From contig NC_088323.1 of NCBI RefSeq assembly GCF_910592395.1, forward strand, positions 7,066,001-7,130,000: a DNA stretch of 64,000 nt. Direction: 5' to 3'. Positions within the stretch are counted from its first letter, which is position 1; each line of letters starts with the position of its first letter. The position numbers and the translations under genes were made by a program. Origin of the DNA: Lineus longissimus (taxonomy: Eukaryota > Nemertea > Pilidiophora > Heteronemertea > Lineidae). Shown piece after piece: positions 42,120-54,400 of this stretch. The notes beneath the pieces are model-generated. The model did not search any database and was not told the origin of the DNA. It worked only from the letters and a program-made list of their open reading frames with translations.

Positions 42120-42152
42120 AACTTTCATTTCATTTTTACAAAATCGTCCATA
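42120..42152 (-). repeat. Short decayed copy of the 3' end of the distal Ral exon
   Basis: The minus strand reads tggacgattttgtaaaaatg aa, against tgtacgattttgtaaaaaag taa at the distal exon's end, including the same ATT TTG TAA. The prenylation Cys codon has become Trp and no polybasic codons precede it, so it is not a functional exon. Confidence 0.4.
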
Positions 42153-42290
42153 TCATTGTGATTACGTTATTTTACGTTTTTTTCAGAAATCATTCCCGGG
42201 AGTGAAGCATATAACTTGTAGAGACGAATGTCCGTCGTCACAACTGGTATCGCACATTATTTGCCACGATTGCACAAACGTTTTACTTTT

Positions 42291-42407
42291 TTACAAAATC
42301 GTACATTTTCGTTTTTTACTGTCCTTTTTCTTCTTGTTCTTGCCGTTACTTTGTTTACTCGCTTCCATCTTTCGCGATCGGATCTCTCGCATTAAATCGA
42401 AAAAAAC
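42291..42407 (-). CDS. RALA: Ral distal terminal exon (canonical polybasic tail ending KCTIL)
   Basis: Acceptor ccttctccag|gttttt, phase 0 after DK; stop TAA at 42293-42291. It encodes 38 residues: [20 protein letters not shown] then [34 protein letters not shown]...NGK is the known Ral C-terminus and CTIL (X = Leu) predicts geranylgeranylation. This exon is easily missed because of its low complexity and because a complete reading frame already ends at the proximal exon. Confidence 0.95.
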   Translation of the reverse strand, partial: VFFDLMREIRSRKMEASKQSNGKNKKKKDSKKRKCTIL

Positions 42408-45400
42408 CTGGAGAAGGAAGAAAAAAAGGAGAGATCAGACTTAGAGATCGGATTAGAAATGAAGGAAAAAACCTGATATTCATATACATGTTCTGCTTGG
42501 TGCGACTCGCTTGCACAAAAATGCCCCTAAAATACTCATATTTAGTCTGAATTTGAAAACTAACAAATCTACTGAGAGCTGAGACAGAGATACAGTGGAA
42601 CCTCCCTTAGCGGACACCTCTATTAAGGACACCCTCTCCTATAAGGACACTAGTTTCGGTCCCATATATGTTGTTTCCATTCAATTTGACCTCTTCAATC
42701 AGGACACCTCTCTATTAAGGACAACCTCTCCTATAAGGACACTAATTTTGGTACCAAATTGGTTGTTTCCATTCAATTTGACCTCTCTAATCAGGACACA
42801 TCTCTATTAAGGACAGCACTTGTCAGTCCCGAGGGTGTCCTTGATAGAGAGAATCTACTGTATATTTATTCTTGCTATCAATTTAGCATTAATTAAAAGG
42901 AAGAAGTCCACAATCTACCTTAAATCCGAAATTTGACACCACTGCATTAAACTATCTGAAAAATCTAATATCTCTGACAAGGAGGATGAGTTGTACACAC
43001 AGAGGAGTGGTCAGTAATTAAGCTGGATCCTTAACGAGTCAATTAGTAGGAGTCACATGACCAATCTTGAGGGATACACAATGTTTGATTGATGTGGGTA
43101 ATTGATGAATCAATGTATTTATAGATTGACTGATTGGTTCTGGTGGGGTGTGCTGGCCCGTGGCAATGAATGGTTAGGAACACTCAGGGAGAATGGTTAT
43201 GTTAAATGTGCGTGGAGCGGCTCGGATCAATGTTGGTTTGAAGCACTCATCACGTCTATCAAGACACAACAACGACTGCATGGACCTCAGGTCACTGATA
43301 TGGATCACACTTATGGTGTACCGAGGCAGGAATGAATCTAGACGTTTTGACTGACAGTGTACAGTCTGGACGGGGATGTATTTCCATACCTGGCAATTTG
43401 GTATGATATCCATACTTGAATAATCACTTGAGCATGACAACGGTGAATGCTAATATTATTGCTAAGCGTATGGACATACATCCCAAAAGGCTAGGTCATG
43501 TAGGTATGGAAATCGACCCCCTTCCAGACTTGTGAGGAAATACAAAATAACTTTGGTCATTTTCTCTTGGTAGGAGCCCTTTCTTGCTGTTTTTCAATTA
43601 AAAAAAAAAAATCAAATCAAATCTCCGAAAATAAAACACCAGCAAACATTTGGCCCTTTTACATTTCAAATCTGGAAAAATTTGCCAATCACAAATAACA
43701 TGAATCCGTTTTCATTCGAAAGGTAGCACAAAGACAGAATGTGGGAATCTGTGAAATGGGTAGAACTAGCAAACACACGGAACAGAGAATAAGAAAGCAA
43801 AAGTGATCGTGTTACATTTCACTGCACAGTACAGCAACCCTGGCTACTATTTCCACCGACACCATTCTTAGGGGCAGCATCGCGTCTCAGCGGCTTTTCC
43901 TCGCGAAGTTTCTTCATGATGCGGAATAGGTCAAAGTAAACCTGAGGAAAACAGTCAAGAGACGGAGACAGAATGAGGGTGGTTAGCAAACAAATGCAAA
44001 TCGACAGCGTGCGACAAATCGACTGACCAGACATGTCACAAGGTGCACTAGCGTTCGAGAAGGAACCGTGCAACTTACGTTTTATTGTTTCTGTCATGTA
44101 GGACACTTTAATAAAATTTCACCCGATTTAGTTCCCTTAATTTATCCCATCTGCCAGGGTACAATGTAGCTAGCATTTAAATTGTAACTGATACATCGAA
44201 CTCCTGTTAGCATTCGTTAGGTTGAAATTTCAAAATTGCCTGCGCTGTTTTGAAGATGGCAGATAGTTTTTCGTGAATTTTATGGTAAGGGTCAATGCAG
44301 TTGAGGTATTGCCGAGCCAAACTGAATTGTGGAACAACCTATCTGGTTTGAAGTCGGTTTAACTGCCTGATCTTGATTTGTTGAACACTGTCAATAAGGA
44401 CAAACAAAGCAACGTAAAAGCAGACGTTATAAACAACAAAACAAACAGCTTGAAGCATGCAATAGTTTAAGGACTAGAAATGTTTAACAGATTAAGAAGT
44501 TATGGAAAGCTAAAATGTGCTGAATAGTTGCCAAGAGGAATGTGTCAATTCAAAGTAGGATCACCAATGGTGGTTAGGTTCCTCGCAAACGAGCGATTTA
44601 AATCACTGCGACATGAGATCACGATCGCGTGCGACAAAACTGATATTGTGCATTGTTCATCGCAGCGATTATAATCGGAGGTCACTGCGATATAAACTGC
44701 TCGTTTGCACAGCACATCTGACCTCGCTACTGCATTATGTCATCCTTCAGACAGCCAGATTTCCAAATGTCCAAACTAATCAAGCAGACTCTGAAGCACC
44801 ACACAGACAAGCAAGTTTAGTTGCAGCGACCTGCGACTGAGCAATGACGACACGACGAGTGATTGCAATTCAAACAACCGGCGTCCGCATTCCAATCACA
44901 ATCATCATGTTGTCACGACTATATTACAGGTCGCGGTAACTAAAATTGCTTGTTTTTTGCGGTGCTTTAGAGAAGACGGCCCATCCAATCAATCCAATAA
45001 TTAGTCTCAGCAGAAACTGCCGCCCACCACTAGCTATTCGTTCAAATGTCATCAAGGTTCGGAAGACAATGGGGGACCGATCCCATAGACATAATAAGAA
45101 TATCTGTCTCATCAGCAGATTGGTACCGAGGTGTTTGATCCTCAGAGGCAAGGAGATGAACTTGGTATCTTTAAAAGATATTCAGCGACAGCGTGGGAGT
45201 GGTTCACCTTAATCAATGTCGATGATGTGACTTTTTCTCTTGTTAGGTAATTATGAGAGGGACTGTCGCAAAAGGACAGAGAGGCAACCTTCTTTGACGT
45301 TTGCTTCGAGGCTGTGGCGGGTACCAATGTGATACAAGGTTGGCATGGTGCAAGCTTTGCCACTTGCAGATCATCAACTTTTGGCTAAGGATCTTTAGAA

Positions 45401-48400
45401 TGTCAAATGAACCTGCGTCCAGAATGTCTTGTTCAGTTCAGAGATGACACCGCCATTTTTTAAAGAAAATATCGACCCTTTTGCTGCGGGTGACGTGCAC
45501 AGCACGTCATGAACATGGCAGCAAGACGTGTCGATGACGTGCAGAGTACGTCACGCCCTACTATTGCCAGCACTTGGTCACACACTCTCTCAACATGTAT
45601 CTTACCATCCATTTTCTGTTTTTGAATTGTCAAGACCCCCTCTGACCCCCACTCAAGACCTATAGCTTGAACAACGCATTGTGCGTCTAAAAGAAAATGA
45701 ATTCCAGAGAAAATGGTGGTGTCACCTCATCAGGTCACAAGTTTGAGGCAGGGCCCATGCAGGAGTCAAACCCCACACCCATGCCACGTGACTTCCAGAC
45801 CATGACTGTTCCAGTTTTGAAAGAATTATGACATTTCAACAGAAAACTACCATAGATCTGTTAAAACGATATTTCAGATCATCTTGAAGCTTCAAGGGCT
45901 AACATTCACACAATGAGGCAGCAAGCTTCTGATTGGCACAGAGTCGTGTTCTCTTTCGAGTCCTGGCTAACAATAATGCTAACAGCTCATGCTATGTCGT
46001 TTGTTGTTAATTTCAGATGACCTCACGTGTCATGTTTTGGCGCAATCGACAATGAGAGCCAGCAAATGACGTCACAATGATGGTACAGATCTTACAAGAC
46101 GTAATTGATTTCACCGTTGTCCTTTCACCACTGTTGTTGTTTTCTCGTATCTCCTGAAGAACCCTCAAAAGAACGCAAGAGTGACAGCGCCCCCTTCGTG
46201 AATTCTTGGGAAACTAAGCCAGTTTGTTGCCCTCATAACGAGCAGATGTGAATGTTAACCCTCTTAATATGCGTCAAGATGATTTTGAATAAGGACCCAT
46301 CCATGCACAGTTGAAGGACAAAAACAAACACAACTCAAGAAGGACAGGTGCAGGTTAGACATTAATCCTAAAAACCTCTCCGAACCAGCATCGAGCAGAG
46401 CAGTCCTCCCTATACCTACTTTATCAACATTAGCCCTAGTTTTTGCAGACGTCTCCACGTAAGGGACGTTCCATTGCTGCGCCCGTCCCTGTGCCTCTTC
46501 TATCGTGACTTGGCGTTTATCTTCTAAATCTGCTTTGTTACCGACCAACAAGAATGGAATGTTCTCGTCATTTTTCACCCGTAAAATCTGTTCTCTGTAA
46601 AAACATTGGCAAGAAGTTTTACTTTGAACGAAGGGAACAGAAATGTCTCCGTTCCGAAGCTGATGTTCACAACTCATATCTTCGATTTTGACTTTCTTGG
46701 TTGGGAGTGCCTATACGATCATTAAAAGGTGAAATATACACAGGCCATTAAAGGCTTACCGCCGTTGTTTACTTTGAAATTCCTAGTATCAAATGTAAGC
46801 GACGCTCTGATTGGGCGCAGTGACTTCTGTACAGGCACTTCACCAAATGAGGGCAAATGTCTCAAGGGTTTGTGTGCAGGTCCGGAGAAACGAACATTAA
46901 CCCCCGATTTCCTCAGGATGGGTGCCCCTCGACCGACATGAAAACCCGAGTCTTACCTAAATTCTGCCGTCGCTTGAAATGACTCTTGTTCTGTTATTGA
47001 AAATACACATAAGAAACCTTCCCCGCTTCTAAAATAGTTGTCCCGGATGGCGGCATAGTCCTCCTGTCCCGCCGTGTCGAGGATATCTATTTGGACCTCC
47101 TCCCCGTCTAACACAACCTTCTTTCGGTACGAGTCGGCCTTTGTTGGTTCGTAATCTTCTACAAACTGCAACGACAGAACAGATGAAATGATTAGATTAT
47201 AATGAAACCTTTGAAATAGCAAACAACGTTGAAAAGGCAATTTCGTTTTTATTTTTGCATCCGATTTTTCATGAGACGTCCAGGTGGTAGCAGTTGGCTC
47301 GAAATGGAATACATCATTAATCATGATGTATATCATATAGCGTTAAATCCAACTGGTTTCAGTCACTCTAAGCGCTTCACATTATTACCCCTACAGCGCC
47401 CAGGAATAACATTCATATTGGGCCATCTCTGCCAGCTAGGTACCCATTTACTCCTGGGTGGAGAGAAGCAAGTAGGGTAAAGTGCCTTGCTCAAGGACAC
47501 AAAGACGACTCAGCAGTGACCGTTCCGAGAATCGAACCCACGACCTCCTGATTATGAGCCTGGTGCTCTAACCACTAGGCCACCTCAAATGTCCCAATGG
47601 CTCCTCCTTACAGATTTTTTGCCCTTCTCCTAAAATACTCCTCAATCTGATGCCTATTAACCTTGCCAATTTGCCTTGCAGTGTAAAAATACTTTCTTAT
47701 TTTGCTTCCAAATTCAAGAATGTTGGTTTTTTTTATATCAGAGTACACCTAAGATCAACCAAAATGAGCCAAATGGAGAAATTGTAAAGAAAATTAACAA
47801 TTAGACAAAATGACAACAAGGCAAATTGGCAATTTGAAGGCAAAGTCGAAGCAAATCTGTAGATAAAAGACCTCTATGACTTACAGTGGACCAAGTGAAA
47901 TGGTGAATGGCCTACAGGAAAAACTGCAATGAAGCTAGTACGATACTTGGAAAATGGCAGATAATGATAAGGTAAAATTAATGGCCAGACACCTATATGT
48001 ATGATATCAAAAATATATAAGCTCGCCTCATATATTTTTGATGATATGAATCTGTTCTTAGTTATAGTTCATAGATATAGACCTTGCTTACCACAGTAAA
48101 CTGAAACGAACAAAAAGATTGGAATTAAGAGAACATGTAATCTCCATCTAGTTCTGACTCGATGCTAACACTCTTCTAACGTTTATAGCAATGAAAATCA
48201 ACCTAACTAACACCCATCCACTTTAACTTCACTGTGCTTACGACTCGGCGACCAAACGCCAAGGTACATTCTGCAGGACTGTCCCTTGATGAAAAGAAGA
48301 CAGGAATTTTGGCCGGAGCCATTGGGTGATATGAATAAAAACTAGCAAATGCTTTTACTTAAGTTTTGTACAGAAGCGCCTAGTGTAAATGTACGTGGAG

Positions 48401-51400
48401 TTTTAGAAAAAAGCATTTGCTAGTCTTTATTCATATTACCCATTGTCACTGAAGACTAAGCTATGGGGAACAGCCGAAGACCTGCAACAAACAACCGATT
48501 TTGTCGCAGCGCACGACTTGAGGTTATAATGGTTATGAAAATCTGAACGCAGAAGAAGAAAAAACTGTGCTTATCATGCCTTTGTAGACAAATGTTCAAA
48601 CGCAACACAGCTACTGCACGACCGAACCTCCGACAATCCCTGTTGGTACATCAACAAAAATATCCTGATTGCTTATTTAAAGGGATCTCTGTTTCAAATA
48701 TATTCACAAAATAATACATATTTTTGATTATTTGCCATTTTTCTTAATGAGAAAATGAACTTTGAGCCTTCTCAAGCGTGACAGACACAACCTTATTAAC
48801 ATTGATTTTCAAACTATTAAAACCTCGACCACCTTTTAATAGATTGACCTTTAACACGCTTTTGTACCTGAACCAATTAATTTGTCATTAAAGGCAGAGT
48901 TTAAGTGCAAGGATCGAGAGGTTTGACGATATGAGTCTCCTATTACCAATCAATACTGCCAGCCAGTGAAGCGTTGAAGCCTTTCATCATTCAATCCTCG
49001 TTCAACTCAACATTTGAAAGGATTTTCAATCAAGATGTTGGATTAATGCCTCAGTTCATCGAGAAGGGTTCAATGACACTTCAAGGTCTCATACCTACTA
49101 CAGGGTGGCCCAGAATTATTTTCCCTTCCACAATACTAGAATTCTATTGTGTGGTCCATTGTGTGAGGGAAAAAAATAATTCTGGGCCACCCTGTAGATG
49201 ATACGTCATAGTGTCAAGGTCTCATACCTACTACAGGGTGGCCTAGAATTATTTTTCCTTCCACAATACTAGAATTCCATTGTGTATCCATTGTGTGACG
49301 GAAAATAATTCCGGGCCACCCTGTAGATGATACGTCATAGTGTCAAGGTCTCATACCTACTACAGGGTGGCCTAGAATTATTTTCCCTTCCACAATACTA
49401 GAATTCCATTGTGTATCCATTGTGTGACGGAAAATAATTCCGGGCCACCCTGTAGATGATACGTCATAGTGCCCGACTCATACAGAGTCCAAAGGCATCA
49501 CAGTTAAAACCTTGATTGTCAAGCTGCTCTTATCAGACTTATCCTACCATCAGGCCATGAAATTTCTTTCCGAAGGGCACAGTTCCTGAAAGTTGATACT
49601 GTAGCCAGGCCGTGTGACCCACTGGCCCCATCGCAAAAACCTAATGGCAAACTTGTGAGGTATTTCGGCAGTAAATGACCTTTTTTCACATCTAATTGAC
49701 CAGATACAGTATGAAGTCTTTTGACAAGTCGAGACAGCGTGATGACAAACCTAATGACAAACTTGTGAAGTATTTCGGCAGTAAATGACCTTTTTTCACA
49801 TCTAATTGACCAGATACAGTATGAAGTCTTTTGACAAGTCGAGACAGCGTGATGACAAACCTAATGACAAACTTGTGAAGTATTTCGGCAGTAAATGACC
49901 TTTTTTCACATCTAATTGACCAGATACAGTATGATGTCTTTTGACAAGTCGAGACAGCGTGATGACAAATTTAATGACAAACTTGTGGGTATTTCGGCAG
50001 TAAAAAAAGGCCTTTTTTCACATCTAATTGACCAGATACAGTATGAAGTCTTTTGAGAAGTCGAGACAGCGTGATTAACAGATAACATGTTGTTCTACTC
50101 CGCTATCAATCGGTCAAAACACTGAAAACCGCCAAAAAAAGTCAGTCACTGCTGGGTCTTTGTCATGAAAGCGAAATCCCTTTCTAAATTATACATGTAC
50201 GATAACAGGCAAGGGAATGAGAACCATTCTCTTTGAATTAGTTATCAGAACGGGATAGCGAAACCTCACTATTTTGGCCTGCTTATCCACGTTAATGTTT
50301 TTCTATTGACGGTCGAGGAAGTCCCTCAAGTGAAACTCGGAAGACGCCAGGAAACATGGATGTGCCGAGAATGGATTTTGGCATCTCGGTTTACAAGTTA
50401 TAGTATACAGTAGAACCTCCCTTAGTAGACACATCTCTATTAAGGACAACCTCTCTATCAAGGACACTAGTTTTGGTCCCAAGTTGGTTGTTTTCATTCA
50501 ATGTGATCTCTCTAATCAGGACACCTCTCTATCAAGGACAGCACTTGTCAGTCCCGAGGGTGTCCTTAATAGAGAGGTTATACCCTAGTTATAGTACATG
50601 TAGCAGTATCGTAAGGGGGCTGCCAGAGTGTTAGGGTGGAAAGACTGATGTTCAAAATGAACATCAGCATTTGTCATCGCCAGGGTCTTGCGTTCCATTC
50701 CTGGGTGGAGTACATGAGAACCTCTCTCATTAATAAGGATACCCTTGGGAATGGCAAATGCCTTCTTAACTGAGAGGTATCCTAATTAGAGAGGTCAAAT
50801 TCAAAAGTAACAACCATATATGCTGACTTCTAAGACAACACTTTTTTACGCTCCAACGGAAATACATGTGTTTAGAGTGTACAACATCAAGCAGTCTCGA
50901 GCGATCAAACAACACAGCAACCGATTCCATATTTTCGTCATCTCCTTTGATCTTGTTTGACTATTTTTGGGCTGTGATATCAATGCTTAGAGATTTGGAG
51001 ACAACTTTTCTATCATCTTTTATAGGATTTTCTTCATTCTATATTTGATGTTACTAAGGATACCAAGAGCTAAGCTCGCCCAAAAAGGTTCAGATATCTT
51101 GTCCTATTGAGAAATATTGGAAGTTCAGCTGAAATGGATTAGAAAATTTATTATAGGTGTACTCCATTTAATGTAAGAACTCCACCTGTAAAGAGTTATC
51201 TCTCGTCTCTCAAAAACACACCTATATTGGGTGTTTCGAAAAATTCAAGGCCGGGTCGATTTGGCAAGCCGCTCGCCGAACAGGCATCTTTTTTTGTCCT
51301 GTTTGGAGAGCCGCTTGCCAAACAGCACTAAAAAGCCACCCTGTTCGGCCAGCCGGGCTTGCCAAACAGGTAAAAAATCTACCCTGTTTGGCGAGCTGGA

Positions 51401-54400
51401 GACTTTACTTTAATATTAATGAGTTCGGCTCTCCATTCAGGACAAGAAAAAGTCACTGTTTGGTAAGCCGGGCTTGCCAAGTAGTCACTTCCAAAATTCA
51501 AATGGCTTATTCGCAATTCTTATCTCCACCCGGTCCAAATCTGCATGGAGCCTTGACTGGGCGAATAAAAAGATTTAAATGACATCAATTCCTTCCGATT
51601 CCAAACAGCTGAAATCATCTAAAAAGTTATTTGTTTCTTTTTGAAATTATTACGAAACAATCACCGTGGTAATTAGGTAGCTGCTCCAGGTAATTACCAA
51701 TCAATTTTTCAAATTAGCCATGTGAACTCGTCGCTGGGAGCAAGTTTTTTTCACAGAGTTGACATTCAGGCTTATTTTCTATCAAGTTATACGTGTAAAT
51801 CGCACAGCAGATTGAAACCATTCAGTGCAACCGGAGGATAAGCGGGGTACATGCTCTTCTGACATTTAAAGGGGCTAATTTCATATCAAGGGAAATGTAG
51901 ATAATATCTGGCGGTATTTGTGTGAGTTTAGATAACCTCTTTATCTATAGTGCAAAACGTCTCAGTTTCAGCTACAGTCCGAATCACAATTGACATCCGT
52001 CTTGCTTCGCGTCAGTGACGCGCAGTGTACACGCGCTGAGTTGTGTGTCAAGGACGCACCCGTGACGTGCTTATTTCTCTCTCTGTTTCGCACACATTAC
52101 GTGCAACCTATGTGCTGGGTAATGGCCAATAACACCATTTAGGGGATGTCAATTGTGATTTGGACTGTAGCTGGCATTTGGAGTAAGGTAAAGTGGTACG
52201 ATTAAAACCCAAGTGCAATTATCACAACAGTGTAGAGAGCAGCTTGGAGTACGCATGAAATGTACTCGGAGGTTATAATTGTACCACCTTTCCTTACATA
52301 CTGACTGTCTAGATGGTGCCACCAGTTCTGTATTAACATATTCCATGCTGCCATCTTGAAAACTGCCACAGCTCCTGACGTCTTTACAGTATATCTTAAA
52401 TTAGCCAGGAAACCACAGGTGGTGTCAACTTGAAAATTGTGATAGCTCCGGACTTCGTTACAGAATACAGTATCTAAAATTGGTCAGGAAAATACAGGTG
52501 CTGTAAACTCGAAAATTGCGACAGCTCCTGACTTACTTCACAGTAAATTCAAACCGCAGCTGCCAAGAATCTACAGTTATAACTTAAGTAATGATTGCAA
52601 ATGTTCCATAGATACCCCAAGGCATTTTCAATAGATTTATCAGAATACATTGAGGTAACAATCCAATTAGTGACTCTAATTGCCAATTAGTGGACTCCTC
52701 TAATCAGATTCTTACAATCAGGGCGATGATGAAATCAGCTTTTTCAATATCTCATAGGTTGGTTTGTCTGTTAGTTGTTTCTTTCAGATGTATAATTCTT
52801 GGTTCTAATAATATATGCACATTTTTGAAATGAGGTCATATGCGTTGACATACTGTGAAACTGGTCAGGAGCTGTCAGGCCCTTTCAGTGTTTTCCCTGT
52901 TTTTGATATAAAATGTGTTGTACTACAGGAGTTTTGTTACGTTTCTTTTACGCAGACGTCAATTTTGTTGATTGAAACTCATATTTTCTTGTTCTAAAGG
53001 GACAATATAGGCAACAGCTAGGCAGGCAAGATAGTTACACAAAGTTGCCAATAGGGGTCTCTCACATCTCACAGTACGTCGAAATGAGTCACGATTGTAC
53101 TTGCATTATATTTAGTGCTGAATCTGACATGACCTAGGGCCCTTACTGTGTATACTAGTCACCTGAAGATGGCCAAATGAGCCCCTCTGCTCCTGCCTAT
53201 AGTCCCCCTTTAAATGCATTTCAAAGGGTTTTTGAGAGATCTGGTTAATTGGCACTGTGAGTTGGTTGAGATGACCCCGGGAGGATTCGATATAAGGATT
53301 CCCGAAGAACATTTGACCCACATGTTCAAAACACCTGGGGAAACCTTTAATTTTTTTGTCTCTCAAACATTCTGAACATAGAAGAAGACCCGTCTGTCGA
53401 TGCCTCAATGTCTTCTGAGCACATCAGATGGCAATAATTGATTTCGTTCGTCTCTCAAAGCGGCACAATCATTAAGTTAAAGATGACCGCACAACACATC
53501 ACACCCTCGGGTGAAATGGATCCCTTCGTTTTACAACGCGTGTTAAAATGAGATGAATCACGAGCAGAAGCTGTTGACACTCGAGCAAACTTTGATCGAT
53601 AATGTCTGATCTGTACAGCGAGACTAATGCACGAAAGCCTGAGGGTTGAGGGAGTGCATATGAAACTAATTATTGAGTATAGTATGGTGAAGAATATTTC
53701 TCTCAGGAACACTCTTGTCAATAGTCAAGCCATCTGCATTTGGTGATTCCCATTTGATAACTGCCTCTGTTACCCAAAGTTGGATTCTACAGTACAAACC
53801 CAAGTTGGATGCTACAATCCAAAGTTGGATGCTACAGTACAACCCAAAGTTGGATACTACAACCCAAAGTTGGATGCTACAACCCAAAGTTGGATGCTAC
53901 AACCCAAAGTTGGACACTACAACCCAAAGTTGGACACTACAACCCAAAGTTGGATACTACAACCCAAAGTTGGATGCTACAGTACAACCCAAAGTTGGAT
54001 GCTACAACCATGACAACCCAAAGTTGGATACTACAACCCAAAGGTGGATGCTACAACCCAAAGTTGGATGCTACAACCCAAAGTTGGATGCTACAACCCA
54101 AAGTTGGATGCTACAACCCAAAGTTGGATGCTACAACCCAAAGTTGGATGCTACAGTACAACCTAATTTTGGATGCTACAGTACAACTTAAAGTTGGATG
54201 CTACAGTACAACTCAAGACGCCTAGACAGAAGGGAGGCCACAATCATTTTCGGCTCATAACTAGCCAAGTTTGCAGCACTCTTAGTATATCATCATGTTG
54301 TAACATGCAAAAAGATGTCTTTAGATGACATGTTTGTTCCGTGCCAAACATGTGCATCGTTCCTATTAGCACCTCAAGTCAACATCATTGCCATGGTCTT

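Noticed and set aside
42103-42444. 113-codon plus-strand open frame with a Lys/Arg-rich end
   Set aside because: It is antisense to the distal Ral exon, whose minus-strand reading is the canonical Ral C-terminus.
47500-47586. tRNA gene (minus strand)
   Set aside because: A and B boxes are visible, but the acceptor stem cannot close and the sequence continues into a SINE body.
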